Positions 1 to 12,438 are shown, numbered from the stretch's first letter. The stretch is 64,000 nt of DNA from Castor canadensis (GCF_047511655.1 NC_133392.1:91381042-91445041); one strand, 5' to 3'. Numbers and translations are program-made. Notes: generated from the sequence alone by a model not told the origin.

Positions 1-517
1 AATTTGAAGTCACCACTTATGTTTTTCTTCTATGTTCTTGTTTCTCTAATCTTACAGGAAATATTAGAGAACTCATTCATTGATCCACTGTTTAGTCCAC
101 AAATATTTACTGAGCATCTATTATGTTTAGAAATTACCCCAAAGGATGGGAATATGGTAATCAACAAAACAAAAATTTCTACTCCCATGGACCTTATAAT
201 CTAGAGTGAGAGAAAAGTTAGCAAAGCACCCAGTAAAACATGTAATTCAAAGATACTGCCAAGTAATACAGGGAGAAAGTCAGAGAAAAGGGAACTATAC
301 CTGCTATTTAAAATACAGTGATCAGAGAATATACACACAAAAAGGTAACATTTGAGTAAATACCTGAAGGAAATAAGACAGCATATAGGAAGGGACAAAA
401 AAGAATAGAAAGTCCTGAGGTAGGGCTGTTTCTGGAATGTTCCAGAACAGAAAGGAGATTGATGAGGTAGAAGAAAGTGATGGGGAAGTTTAGAAGTACA
501 CTCAAGAGAGTGGCAAA

Positions 518-826
518 AATGGTGGTGTATATCTCTAATCCCATCTACTAGGCACAGACAGGAGGATCATGGTTGGAGGCCAGTCCGGGCAAAAGTTAGT
601 GAGACGCCCATCTCAAAAACAAGTCAGGTAAGAGGGCACACCCCTGTAGACCAGCTACTCAGGAGGTGAAGGTAGGAAGATTGAGGTCTGAGGGCACCCT
701 GGGCAAAGTTAGTGTGAGACCTTATCTGAAAAACAAACTAAATGCAAAAGAACTGAGGGTATGGCTCAAGTGGTAGAGCACTTATTTAGTAAGCATAAGG
801 TCCTGAGTTCAATCTCCAGTACTGGA
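518..826 (+). repeat. Compound SINE (B1-like units + ID-like unit)
   Basis: Two B1-like monomers (a 'ctaatcccat' start, then 'cagctactcaggagg') are followed by an ID-like unit containing 'ggctcaagtggtagagcac' and 'tcctgagttcaatctccagt'. A (GA)n tract at 853-883 follows the tail. Confidence 0.75.
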
Positions 827-845
827 GGGAAGGGGAGGGGGAGGG

Positions 846-852
<7 letters not shown>

Positions 853-883
<31 letters not shown>
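853..883. repeat. (GA)n microsatellite
   Basis: A pure GA dinucleotide run at the 3' tail of the preceding SINE, a common origin for such arrays. Confidence 0.9.
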
Positions 884-886
<3 letters not shown>

Positions 887-1052
887 AATACAGGTGGTCT
901 GATTGTGTAGTATCGTGTGTTTCTATGAATATGAAAATACACATATTTGTTTATATTTGTAAACAATTTTAAGAGCATTGTTGATATTTTAACTATTATT
1001 CATAACTTTTCAACAGGTTTTTAACTGTAGATAACTTCTCTTGTCAATTCAG

Positions 1053-1158
1053 TTTTTTGAGACAAGATCTTGCTATGTAGCTCAGGCTGACTTCAAACTC
1101 ACTATTCTGTCTCAGTCTTCCAAGTGCTAGGATACAGGTGTGCACCACCATGCCCACC
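1053..1158 (-). repeat. B1-like SINE
   Basis: Reverse-complement B1/7SL-type sequence: 'ttttttgagacaagatct', 'tatgtagctcaggctga', then 'aagtgctaggatacaggtg' and 'caccaccatgccc'. Confidence 0.8.
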
Positions 1159-1293
1159 TAACTTCTCTGTTAATTCTTTTTGTGTATAATCTTAGTAAAA
1201 CACAAGTCATACACCATTTTATGGGTGGTAGTATTCTGGCCAAGTGACATTTTTTCCTATAGTAATGTTTGATTTAACTGTTACATAGTACTA

Positions 1294-1372
1294 TTTCTTT
1301 TTTTTCCTTTTTGGAAGTACTGGAGTTTGAACTCACTCTTGCCAGGAAGGTGTGCTACCACTTGAGCCACAT
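1294..1372 (-). repeat. ID-like SINE
   Basis: Reverse-strand tRNA-derived unit with 'actggagtttgaactcac' (B box side) and 'taccacttgagccaca' (A box side). Confidence 0.7.
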
Positions 1373-1533
1373 ATGTACTATTTCTTACTAGTATTTATTA
1401 AATTAGGAATAAATCCATCCCATGGACCAAATGTTTTTTACCTTTAGTTTTTAAATTTCAGAAAACATATTTCTCTGTAGAAAAAAATACTCTTTTTTCA
1501 GGTACCTTTGTTACATGACCACAAAATACTTAC

Positions 1534-1640
1534 CTTATAAATCCAGCAGAAATAAATTTGTTAATAACTTCTATTGAAATAGTATTTAACTTATAGTTCC
1601 ATGATCCTTCAGGGACATAAAAAACATGAAGTTCCACCAA
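1534..1640 (-). CDS. SPATA1: SPATA1 second coding exon
   Basis: A 107-nt exon read on the minus strand. The acceptor is ttattcag at 1641-1648 and the donor AAG|gtaagt ends the exon at 1534. It encodes LVELHVFYVPEGSWNYK, then 18 further residues ending in GFI plus two bases of an arginine codon. It joins the start-codon exon in phase 0. Confidence 0.8.
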
Positions 1641-2489
1641 CTGAATAAGAAGAACATCAGTTAAAATATTTCTAAATTGGAAAAAAAAATCAATTGATGT
1701 CCTACAGAATTTTAAATTTAATAAACATAATTGAAATTCATATGGAATATATGCATTTCTCTGAAGCACAAACAAAAAACAATAAAAAAACAAGATAAAG
1801 AACCAAACGTTTGTTGGCTGCTTGGCACTTGGGGTAGAAAACAATATCATAGACATAATTGGCTCCTAGATTATCCCAGCACCCTTGATAAATGGTGTTC
1901 TTTCTACGGCCTGTAGTGAAAATCATAGGTGGTAAAGACCACTTTCCTTCTCACCAACCTTTATCCCTCCTCCACTTCCCCATACTCTCAATTCCACTGA
2001 AGTGACCTATGGAATCCTGTCCTTGGAACATCATCTCCCTTCTGGAGTTGTAAGGGTTATTAACTCTTAGCACCTACAAAAGGGTTAATACCCTGTTTGG
2101 GGGAACATATTTGTTCCTCAGGATTCCCGAAAGAAGGCGGTTTTGTTGCAGGGCCTGTCTATAAGTGCTTCTGTGCTTGACAAATGGTCAACTTTTCTAT
2201 GAATGTTCTGTTGTGACTAATTAGAAGCTCTCTATTCAGAATATTTAGGTTACTATCACAGAAACAACAATTATGGCATAGCGAGTCTCATTGTTTAGAC
2301 TAAAGAAGGTTGATAACCACTGAACATTTAAAGTCAAAGGATTTGTAAGGGAGGGGGTGGGGGCAGTGGGGAGAAATGAACCAATCCTTGCATGCACATA
2401 TGAATAATAAAAGAAAAATGAAAAAAAAAATTAAAAAAAAACAGCCTTAATAAGCTATCACTCACAAATATACAATTCACATGCCAAAA

Positions 2490-2528
<39 letters not shown>

Positions 2529-5500
2529 AGTCAAAGGATTTAAATGGTCATATTAACTGCAACATTAAGTGAGAAAACTTTAAAAGTTTGAATATGACCT
2601 ACTATTAGTAAAATTAGCAATTTTTAGAGGAAAATTGCAGTTCTTGAACTGTAGGTTTTGCATAAGTTGTTTTATAAACCAAATAAATAACTTCTATACT
2701 TCTGATGATGAAATACTAACCTACCATTTAAATGTTGGCCATATGCTGCATTTTGAACAGCAGAGCATTAAAAAGACCACTCTCTAGCTAAACTACTAAG
2801 TAATCACAAAGCCTTAAGAAATCAGAGGGCTGAGGGCAGTGGCACCAGAAGTAGAGTGTATGCCTAGTAAGCATGAAGCCCTGAAGTTCAAATCCCACTA
2901 CCATAAAAAAATTAGTAATAATAATAATAATAATCATAATCATAATAATGAGAAAGTAGTAGGAGATAAAGTTAGGGGAAAAGGAGATAAAGAGAGTACA
3001 AATTAAGTAGGGTCTTTGGGCCATAGTAAGGTTTTTACTTTGGGAAGTAAGTACAGGGTTTTAATATTTTACACTTTTGTTTCATATGAAAAATTCTACA
3101 TAGATATATACAAATGAAATATTATGAATGTCCAAATATCTATAATTTATATTTGAAAGCTGACATTTTGCTATGCTTATTCATTCTGTTTCTTGATAGA
3201 ACAAAGTAAATTAGACATGATAATATATTCCTAAATACTTTGGCACCCATCTTTTAAAAATAAGGACTTCACTGATACAATTACTACTTTCATATCTAGA
3301 AATTAACAATCTTAATGTCAATCTTAATATTCAGTCCATTGTCAAATTTTCCCAGTGGTCCAATTATCCTAGAGATATTTTTTCAATCTACAATTTAATC
3401 AAAAATCACATACTGGAAGCCAGGCATGACTATAATACCAGCACTCAAGAGGCTAAGAGAGAAGGATAGTTACGCTTAAGGCCAGGAAGCTACAAAGTAA
3501 AACCTGTCTCAAACCCCACCCAGTCCCCTGAAAAAAAGTCACATATTGCATTTGGTTGTTATGTACTCTTAAAACCTTAACCTCAAAGTTTCCCAAACCT
3601 GTTTTTTAACGTTCATGGCATTGAGTTTGAGTCAGTTATCTTACAGAATGTTCTGCAGTTTGAATTTACCCTTATGTGTTATTTAACCTATTTCTGCAAT
3701 CCCTCCACCTCCTTGACAATTAACTGTCCTGCCATCAAATGACACAGGTTAACCATGTGGGGATGAGAATATATTATGAATGGTGCCCTCTATTTCACAT
3801 TGCATTATATCAGGAAACAAATAATGCTTTCTTTTAAAATATTTACAAATGTAACAACTTGGGTTAAGAGAATACCCAAAACAGTGTCGGGGCAAGAAAA
3901 GGAGCCAGTTACGAAGCTTTAGAGAAATTAAAGCGTGAGATATGGTGACTCAGGCCAATGTGCTAGTAGTAAATAGGTAGTCCTGGCAGTGGTATCTATA
4001 AATCAGCCCACGAATTCAATTCTACTATTCTTGACCTGGCTACTAAAGCAGACAATCTTGGTACTTCATGGGCTTCGACCTTATTCCTTAGAGCAGGGCC
4101 AACTGTATTCATACGGAGATATGCACATACAAAAACATTAGTAATTAGTTTACTGTATGGGGCATGCGACTAGACAACAATGCACTCTGCCTCCAAATCA
4201 ATCACTTCATTTGCTCTCACACAAGTATGTAAGAAGAATCAAGTATGACTCTAAAGCATTTGGACTCAAATACTAAAAGGACAGATTTGTTATCACCTGA
4301 GATGGGGAAAGTCACAGATGGTACATATTTCTGAGAGAGGAAAAAGATCTAGTTTCAGACATGTTAAGTTTGAGATGGCTATTCATTATCTAAATGGAGA
4401 TGTCAAGTAGTCAGTTGAAAAATGCATACATGAAACTGGTTTTTGAGAAAAAGGACTGAGATGGGAATAAAAATGTGGAAATACTTATCCTAAAGTTGGT
4501 ATGTAAATCTATTAGACTGGATGAGACTATAAAGTAATGAGTGCAGAAAGAGAAGAGAACAAAGAGCTGAACCCTGAGATAATTCAATATTAAGAGGTCA
4601 GGAAGAAGATGAAGATCCAGGAAAAAAAAAAAAAAGACTAGGAATGAATAACCAGGGATGTATGAAGAAACCCATGACAATGTGTATGCTAGAAGCAAAG
4701 TGAAGGAATTATATCAAGGATGAGAAAGTGATTGTGTCAACTGTGATGCACAGATAGAACAAGTATGTTTAGAACAAGAATTAACCAACAGATCTAGTAA
4801 TGAAGAGATGAGTTTAACAGTAGTTTTATGACAGGTGAAAACTTGATTGGAAGTATTTTAAGAGAGAATGGGGAGAAGGTATTGGGGGTTTGAGAAGGTA
4901 TGAAATACTTGGGTAGAAGAGGGGAAGAGTAGAGTGACTGAGTGGCAGATAGAATGACTGCCAAACAGCAAAAGATTCCACTTGAGATACATGGCCACGA
5001 ATTTAAAATTAGGATAGTCCTTATGCTGGTATGTTTCTCCAGCTATACTCAGCTACTCAATGGAGTAGAAAGGAATTAACCAGTTTTTGTTTTTCAAAGA
5101 GTACAATGAAGCAAGACAGGGCCAGGAGTCAAAAGTATGAGCAAAAGAGTAATCAAAATTGCTCTATGAAATTTAGGATATGGAGGATATCACCAGTTGA
5201 GAAACAGTAAAAAAAGGTGATAGGATCAATTCATTGGAAGTCTCCATACAGAGTACTAGAGAAAATGAGCTAGAAATGCAAGAAACACAATCAGATAAGG
5301 GACACACGAAGTTTGAATCATGTAAATTTTTTTGTGGGACTGGGGTTTGAACTCAGGATTCTGCACTTGCAAAGTAGGTGGCACTCTACTGCTTGAGTCA
5401 CACCTCCAATCTACTTTGCTCTAGTTATTTTGGAATTGGGGTTCTCACAAACTATTTGCCCAGTCTGGTCTCAAATTGTGATTCTCCTGACTTCAGCCTC

Positions 5501-5632
5501 CCAAGGAGGTAGGATTACAGGCGTGAGCCACTGGTGCCTGGTCACATTTTACTTATCAAAACTTTTCAAAACCAATGACAAGCATAATTTTCTTACCTCT
5601 GATGAGGAAGGTCGACTTGGATTGAGCGACAT
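1534..5632 (-). CDS. SPATA1: SPATA1, N-terminal part (partial, runs off left edge)
   Basis: Two coding exons on the minus strand (5597-5632 and 1534-1640) join in phase 0 to encode the first 47 residues of a protein starting MSLNPSRPSSSE and continuing LVELHVFYVPEGSWNYK. I recognise this as the N terminus of SPATA1 (spermatogenesis-associated protein 1). The call is backed by position: SPATA1 lies head-to-head with GNG5 in human. The known protein is several hundred residues long with a coiled-coil C-terminal half, so most of it lies beyond base 1. The exon at 1534-1640 ends in phase 2 (AG), so the next exon must supply the third base of an arginine codon; I found no such exon in 1-1500. The ATG has A at -3. 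Expression in testis and a role in sperm are family knowledge, not visible here. Confidence 0.8.
2345..2440 (+). mobile_element. L1 3'-end fragment
   Basis: 'gagaaatgaaccaatccttg' and 'cacatatgaataataaaag' are the complement of the 3' tail seen in the L1 copies at 42.45 and 43.2 kb. A short 5'-truncated insertion ending in A-rich sequence. Confidence 0.55.
2487..2529. repeat. (AAAT)n microsatellite
   Basis: A near-perfect AAAT tetranucleotide array close to the L1 fragment's A-rich tail. Confidence 0.9.
2829..2950 (+). repeat. ID-like SINE with (AAT)n tail
   Basis: 'gtagagtgtatgcctagtaa' and 'gaagttcaaatcccactacc' give an ID-like unit; its A-tail has expanded into an AAT array (2912-2950). 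Confidence 0.75.
3417..3530 (+). repeat. B1-like SINE
   Basis: 'gccaggcatgactataatac', 'cagcactcaagaggc' and a terminal 'aacctgtctcaaac' mark a decayed B1-type monomer. Confidence 0.65.
4246..4960 (-). repeat. L2 LINE fragment (antisense)
   Basis: Stretches such as 'gacatgttaagtttgagatg', 'atggagatgtcaagtag' and 'aagagagaatggggagaag' fit the complement of the L2 reverse-transcriptase region as I remember it, and match the L2 copy at 35.2-36.06 kb in opposite orientation. Heavily decayed. Confidence 0.6.
5325..5542 (-). repeat. SINE dimer (ID-like + B1-like)
   Basis: Reverse-strand dimer: 'actggggtttgaactcagg', 'actctactgcttgagtc', then 'gcctcccaaggaggtaggat' and 'acaggcgtgagccactgg'. It ends 55 bp from the SPATA1 start-codon exon. 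Confidence 0.85.
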
Positions 5633-5644
5633 ACTCACCAATGT
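5597..5644 (-). CDS. SPATA1: SPATA1 start-codon exon
   Basis: A 48-nt exon on the minus strand. It follows an acceptor ttctattcag (5645-5654) and ends at a donor GAG|gtaaga. The first 12 nt are 5'UTR; ATG begins at 5632 and 12 codons (MSLNPSRPSSSE) follow. A second good donor-like string, TTG|GTGAGT, lies inside the exon just upstream of the ATG. Confidence 0.78.
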
Positions 5645-5889
5645 CTGAATAGAATAATTATCAGTTGGATTTTTGTTGTTGTTTTTTTTTTTTAAATCTC
5701 TCTTCGTTTAAGTAGTATTAAACAAATATTAAATAAATTTTTGGCTTGTTTGAGATAGCATTCCACTTATTTCTGATCTCTGATTTGTTCAAAAAGTAAA
5801 AACAAAAACACAAAAAGCTTTAAAATAGGCTGAAATGGAAACTTAGAAATGTATATAATTTTATTGTGCTAATTAAAAGACTTATTTCT

Positions 5890-6074
5890 GAGCTAGGTGC
5901 CAATGGCTTAGACCTGTAATCCTAGTTACTCAGGAGACAGAGATCAGGAAGATCAAAGCCAGCTCAGGCAAATAGTTCGCAAGACCTACCTTGAAAAAAC
6001 TCTTCACGTTAGTGGAGTGGCTCAAGGTGAGTTCAAACCCCAGTACCACAAAAGAAAAAAAAAAAAAAAAAAGA
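5890..6074 (+). repeat. SINE dimer
   Basis: B1-like 'cctgtaatcctagttactca' is followed by a shortened ID-like unit 'gtggctcaaggtgag' and 'ttcaaaccccagtacc', ending in an A-run. Confidence 0.85.
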
Positions 6075-7488
6075 CACTTCTGGTGAGTAGGCTGGTAATT
6101 GCAATGGAATGAACATATGTTCATCTATATTCTATATAGATGGTCCCCAGCTTATGATGGTAGGAAAGCAATGCTGGACTTCAAATTTAGAGCTTCAATG
6201 TTTTCTTGGCTGGCAATGTGTGGTTTGATAATCGCTTGCAATTCTGGGCAAAAGCAGTGAGCCACAAGATCATAAGAGTGAACAGGTAATATTCTGTATG
6301 GTACTGTTGCTAAGAAACAATATTCAGCAGGTTAGGTATATTAAATACATTTGATATTTTACTTATAATTGCTTTATCAGAATATAACTTCATCTTAAGT
6401 CAAGGATAATTAAGTAAACTGGTACATTATATTACAATGGACTTCTGACCAGAACATATTTTACTAAACAATTCATTTTCTCAGTTTCAAATATAAGTTA
6501 AATATACAGAATTTTTGTAACATAGAAATATACTTTTGGAAGTGGAAAGACTGAATTTCATACAAATGGGTGTTGAATGATGAAAATTGTTTCCTATATG
6601 CATTTCTTTTCAGGCTTAGGTGTCTTAATAAATGTAAACAATCATTCCAGATAAAAATACTGGTTTTTATTTTAAATATATCAGGTATCATTTGTATATC
6701 ATTTCCTGTGTTTTTCTCATGGAATTTATGGCAGTGTTTAGGAATGCATGATAATATGACACATAAATATAGAGTAAAAATTGAAAAATAAGGTAGCTGA
6801 ATTATTACTCTAGAAAGGAATCCTCAAAGTTGGCCAGTCCTTAAGGATAAACTAATTATACTAATGTCACAGTAGAGGCTTTTTTTTTTTTTTTTTTTTT
6901 TTTGAGATTTCAAAGCACTGTTCTGTCTTGGCTTATATTAAAAATTATTTCCTGGGATATTCAATCTTCTAAACCACTTTTACATTTTACTTCCTATATA
7001 AATTTCTTAGAATAATTAAAAACTTAAAATGTGATTTATCATTTTGACCATTTTCAGCACTACTTTAAATACATGAATATTTTAAGAAAACATTTATATA
7101 GCTCCATTTTTATGTCTATTCAAAAGCTCTTTCTCCCATTGTACTGATTAATATTACTCTGTTATGAATCTAAATGAAGCATGACTCAGATACATTTATG
7201 GTCACTTTCTAACAGATAAGAATTAGTGGTAATAATCTATAATTATTATAGTGCATGGGAATTCATCCATTGGAATGCAAATTAAGAAACTAAAATTTTC
7301 ATTTTTGTAGAAATATTAAAAACTTGGTATTTTAATTCAGAACAAATTTTAATTAAGAAAGCTCAAGACAGATCAATAAAGACATGCTTTACTATTGTCC
7401 TAAGGTAAACTTCCCTGCTATATTATTCTTTCTAAAGAACAGCAAAGAAGCCATATTTTGAGCTATTAGAACTACTATTTTCATGGTT

Positions 7489-7795
7489 TTCTTTTTGGTG
7501 GTACTGGGGTTTGAACTCAGGGCCTGTGTTTGTTAGGCAGGCACTCTACCACTTGAGCCATTCCTCCAGTCCTTTTTGTTGGTTATTTGAGGTAGGGTCT
7601 TGCTTTATGCCCAGGGTAGTCTAGACCTATGATTCTCTTATTTGTGCTTCCCACATAGCAGGGATGATAGGCATACCTAGTCATCAGCTGAAATGGAATC
7701 TTCTGAATTTTTGCTTGGGCTGACCCCAAACTGTGATCCACCTCATCTCAGTCTCCTGAGTATATAGGCTTGGGGCACCATGCCCAGCTTACTTT
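7489..7795 (-). repeat. Compound SINE (ID + B1-like units)
   Basis: 'tactggggtttgaactcagg', 'ctctaccacttgagccatt', then two B1-like segments ending 'caccatgcccagctt'. Confidence 0.85.
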
Positions 7796-8605
7796 TGTCA
7801 CTTCTGACTGAAGAGCTGGAAACAAAATCTTGGGCTGGCTGGCCAGAAACAAAATGGCCTGATATAAAAAGATGAGCCCTTAGGAGTTGGAATTGGGTGA
7901 AAAGCTCAATATTCAAGTATTAGTTGGTAGATATTGAAGCAAAAAGAATGTTGAAAGAAGTCATGAAGTATTATCATAGCCATGAGAGAGCTCAAATTGT
8001 GAAAAAACTAAAATTATTTATAAACGGAAATAGCAAAAAGACATTAAAAATAGAGTAACTGAACTCATTATGGCAACAAAATACATAGCTGTTTCATGTT
8101 TATAACTAGGCATTATAGGGAAGGGTTAAGAATTCTTACTGTCTGAGCCTTGGATCTACTTCCAGTTTGGTCCATCAGTAGGACAGTTCTTATTTTTGGA
8201 ATTCCAAGGAGAATCTATCTCCAGTATACTCTGTGTTGGTCATTACATTGCTTCAAATAACTTAAGTCTTTCCTATTACAGCCAAGAGGCTACTTAAAAC
8301 TGTAGGCAGGCTTAGAATTTATAGTTGATCCTAACCATTTCACATACTAAATCCTGACGTATAACATTTGGAATTTTCAAATTTTTTACCTATTATTAAT
8401 TAGCTAACGAACAAAATAATGCCAACACTTCAAAGAAAAGGAAACTCAATGAGCAAAGATAAAGTGATTGTAGAGTTCCAATCTAATCTCACGTTGAGTA
8501 CAAAATTTTGGCCAGTAACTCCCTACTGAAATGGGAAATCAACTTTTTCTTGCATACTAATTCCTATCCACTGGTACTGAATTTCTAAAAGTGAGTTAGT
8601 AAGCT

Positions 8606-8690
8606 GAGTAGTAGCTCAGTGGCACAGCACTTGTCTAACATGTGCAAGGCTATGGATTTGACTCCCAGAATCACACAATAAATAAAAGTT
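8606..8690 (+). repeat. ID-like SINE
   Basis: 'gtagctcagtggcacagcac' (A box) and 'ggatttgactcccagaatc' (B box), with an AAAT-rich tail. Confidence 0.7.
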
Positions 8691-8706
8691 ACTGAAAAGT
8701 ACACTA

Positions 8707-9072
8707 TATTGGCTTTTTGTCACTGTGACAAAATAACTTAAAAGAGGAATGATTTATTTCAGCTTAGTTTCAGAGGCTTCAGTCATCTTTAGTTCTGTTG
8801 ATTCTGGGGCCATGATGAGGTAGAAAATGACAGTGGTAGGAACATGTGGCAGATGCTGCTCACCTCATGGCAGACAAGGAGAGAGCAAGAATGCCTGCCC
8901 TAGTGACTTCTCCTTTCCCCTCTTTATTCTATCCAGGATCCTAGCTTATGGGATGTGGTCAACCACATTCAGAGCACTTCTTTCTGCTCAGTTAATCTTC
9001 TCTAGAAACACTCTCACAGACACAGGCAAGTCTCAATTCAATCAAGTTGACAATAAAGTTTAACCATCACAG
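8707..9072 (-). mobile_element. MaLR-type solo LTR
   Basis: One of four copies of the same element here (with 10636, 46165 and 47520). Shared blocks include 'cactgtgacaaaata', 'tttcagaggcttcag' and 'gctcacctcatggcag'. Read on the minus strand the better copies begin near TGTTATGGTTTGGATG and end in 'agctgactaa', the layout of MaLR LTRs. No internal region is attached. Confidence 0.55.
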
Positions 9073-9419
9073 GCCCCAAGGCTGCATCTGGCCTAAGTAC
9101 AAGTGCTGAAAAAAGTATAGAAACTGATTATCACAGTCAAGTGTGGGTTTGGGAAGGATGACTTTTAAAGTAGCAGAGCTGAAAATCAAGCTTAAGAATA
9201 TCTGATACTCTGTTCAGTGCCTAGAAATAGGATTCTGATAATGTTTAGTTCCTGTCTTATTTGATAATAGGGCATACAAAAAGATGCCCCATGGGTGGTA
9301 GAAATTCTAATATTTAAATCGGGAACCTGACATGGGCTATATTTAAACATACAAATATAGTCTACTATATTAGTGTATTAGTATTTCACACAAATTAAAT
9401 GAATTGGGAGCTAGGTTTC

Positions 9420-9495
9420 TTTCTTTCCTCTTTTCTATTTTTGGTGCTGAGGCTCAAGCTCAGGGCCTTGCCATGCTACATTCTAGCCCTGGGGC
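9420..9495 (-). repeat. ID-like SINE (degenerate)
   Basis: 'ttggtgctgaggctcaagct', 'cagggccttgccatgc' and 'ctagccctgggg' are a worn reverse-strand ID unit. Confidence 0.55.
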
Positions 9496-10635
9496 CAGGT
9501 TTGTAGTCCTATACACCCTCCAAGACCATTCACTGGTCTGAGACTCACTGTCTATGTGAGGAAAGTGACATGGACTCTAAAATTCTTTGATTATCTGAGG
9601 AGTGGGAAGTGATAAGGGATAGTTATCACTATCAGAATATAGTCAAATTCATGCCACAAGATGGGAGTACTTCTTGACATAATTCTTGATTATTAAATCA
9701 TCAAGACATGAAGTCAATCTGATCAGGATAAATTGTTACATCTATGTCTTGAGAATTTTGCTTTATCTAATTCGTGGTTAACCTGTAAATAAGGTTTTAA
9801 TCCATTTAAATGGTTGTTTTAGGTAAACAGGTTAAAATGCCTGAAGGCACTCCAAACTTGTATATATTTAAGGTCCTTAATATAGGACTAACTGAAGAAT
9901 GAAGTCTTATTTTTTATATAGGTTGCTAATGTAGACAAAAAATTTTGGCATGCTTGTCTTGATTTGGGATTTTCTCAGGTCATATAGGCACATTTTAGAT
10001 GAAGGGTCTCACAGAGAGTAACTGATGATACAGGATTAGAATCTATATTAGAAAAAGGAATTACACATTTTTTTCATATCTCCCTTTTGAGCAAGTATAG
10101 TTTTTATAATTCTAATACCTCAATAGGATATTTTCAGCTAATTTCTGTTCAAATACAAAAATTATATAAATTTTTAAAGGGCTAGAATTATCTTCTTGCC
10201 AGCATAAACCTGAACTAAGATGCACAATACAACTGATGCGTCTCTTCCTAACTGGTATTTGAATGCCTAGTTACAGAGTCTCTCAAAGTTTATATTCCAA
10301 AAGCAGACAAAGTTTAAGAATGAAAATGATTCAGTTTTAAGTATAAGGTTGGATGCAGAAAACAAAACCTTCTCTCGTTCTTGGGGATTGTACTAGTCAA
10401 CAGTGTCAACACACAATGGAAACATAAGCATGGGTTTATAAACAGAAGTAGAAAGAATACTTTTATCCTCTTTGTTTATGAAGGAATACACAGTTTTTTA
10501 ACTATACCCATGTCCAGTGATAAAAGACTGATCATTTCCCCATGTACCTTTCGTTAAGCCTCTAGAAAGGGACAACAGCAAAAAAACCCACTTTTTATCA
10601 TTTTTTGGAGAATTATAACTACTAAACTACATTAG

Positions 10636-10985
10636 TCAGCTTTTCAATGTGACAAAATATCTTAAACAACTTATCGGGAGATAAGATTTATTTGGGCTCA
10701 TGATTTCAGAGGTTTCAGTACACAGTCACTTAGCCCTGTTGCTTTGGGCCTATAGCAGCACAGTACACCTTGGCAGAGTAGATGCTCGCTTCATAGCAGC
10801 CAGGAAGTGAAGCAGAGGAAGGGGCCAGAGTCCTAATATCCCATTCAAGAGTACACTTCTAATGACCTTTCTTTCACTAGGGCTCTCTTAAGGTTCTACC
10901 ACCTACAAATAGCATCACAGACTGGTGACTAAGCCTTTAGTACATGGGTGTTTGGGGGAACATTTAACATCCAAACCATAACATG
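10636..10985 (-). mobile_element. MaLR-type solo LTR
   Basis: The fullest minus-oriented copy of this LTR family. On the minus strand it starts TGTTATGGTTTGGATG, contains an 'aataaatctta' poly(A)-like signal and ends 'aaaagctgactaatg'. No coding region is attached. Confidence 0.6.
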
Positions 10986-11847
10986 AGATGAAGGCTAATA
11001 TTGTAAGGAAAAAGAAAAAAATGTTAATTTTTAAAAATAAATATATTTAATGTTACCTCATTCCCTGAACATGGATAATATCCATAGATGGTGAGCTAAA
11101 AATACAATGAAGTTTTCTGACCCACCCTATTACTAGGTATCTTACCGCCTTTTAGTATTTTTTCTAATCAAATTTCTGTATAGTTCTATATTTAGTTATG
11201 AAAACTACTTACTACTCCAATATATGGGCAATTCCACAGAAAGAACTACATTACCTGTATGACAGGATAAAAATTAAGAGACAAAGTTCTGGTTTTTTTC
11301 TTCCACAAACTAGCTGTACACCCACAAGCATTCATTCGCTACAAACTTCAATTTCTTTAGTAATTATAAACAGAATAATATAAATTCATTCTTTGAGAAA
11401 GGATTCCACATTGTGAAATCTCCCTTTAAAGAGATCTGGTGCTTAAACCGCAAGGCGTGTGAATCTTAAAAGCATTTTATTTATGCAAATACTGAACTAA
11501 GACCCAGTGAACTGAAGAACTTAAGTACTAGTTGAGTAAGGTAAAGATCCCAGGTAAATTTAAATGGATGATGCTCTGCTGACAAAATATAAAATGACAG
11601 ATTTCTTCTTGCATTTTCTTGCTACTCATTATTATATCCTGTCATGATCAAATTGGTTTTAGAACATGGTCTGTCTTTTACCGTCTAAAATGTAAATTCC
11701 TATGGATAGTAAGGTCTTTTACAATATCTTAGATCACTGTGAAAGATCAAAGAACAGACTTGTTGGTTTAGGAGATATTGATAGTACCTGAACTATATTT
11801 GCTGCTGCTGATCACTTCAGATGCAACTGAATTTACAGGGACTTGTT

Positions 11848-11868
11848 CCCCCCCCCCCCCCCCCCCCC
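11848..11868. repeat. Poly-C tract
   Basis: About 21 consecutive C residues in the SPATA1 first intron. Such homopolymers are length-variable and prone to sequencing error. Confidence 0.9.
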
Positions 11869-12261
11869 GCTCCTTCTTTTCTATCCCAAATCAGATCCTT
11901 TATTAAATACATACTACAAAAACAAAGATAATACATGGTGCTTATGACAGCAATACACTCTGTATCCCTAGTAGTTAAAAAAATAACTTCCTGTTTTTAA
12001 GCCTAAAACACAATATAGGCTTTGCTTATTTCTCAACAGTCTTCATTCTTACATTAGAGTAAGAAATACTGAAAAATAGAACAGTCCTTGAGTAAACTTA
12101 CTTGTGTTTAATCTTACAAATCTGTAAAGTATGATTGAGATTTTAACGCATTATATAGTTCAACAAGGCACCAAGAGAAGAAATAATTTACTATTGGAGA
12201 AAAGAGAGAAACAATATTTATTTTTGTATCTTTCATATTTTTACATACATAATTTCATTCT

Positions 12262-12420
12262 CAAAAACGACTCCAGGAATCTTTATTTCATTTCCAAATA
12301 AGGAAGTAAGAGGCTCTGTGAAGTTTAAATGGCTTGCCTAAGGATACCCATAATAATTAGTAGAATCAGAATCCAAATCATGGTTTTTAATCCGTCATTA
12401 TATCCACTGTAGGAATTAAA
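12262..12420 (-). repeat. MIR SINE (antisense)
   Basis: 'ctctgtgaagtttaaatggc', 'ttgcctaaggatac' and 'agaatcagaatccaaatc' follow the reverse complement of the MIR consensus. Confidence 0.6.
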
Positions 12421-12438
12421 TGCTAAACTTAGACTGCA

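Larger units (their letters stand above)
1641..5596 (-). other. SPATA1 intron between the two coding exons
   Basis: About 4 kb without recognisable exons. It holds a decayed L1 3' end, (AAAT)n and (AAT)n tracts, an ID-like and a B1-like SINE, an antisense L2 fragment (about 4246-4960) and a minus-strand SINE dimer near the start-codon exon. I see nothing assignable at 1700-2330 or 2960-3400. Confidence 0.6.

Noticed and set aside
2487-2529. CRISPR-like regular repeat
   Set aside because: It is a simple AAAT microsatellite with no spacers, in a vertebrate genome.
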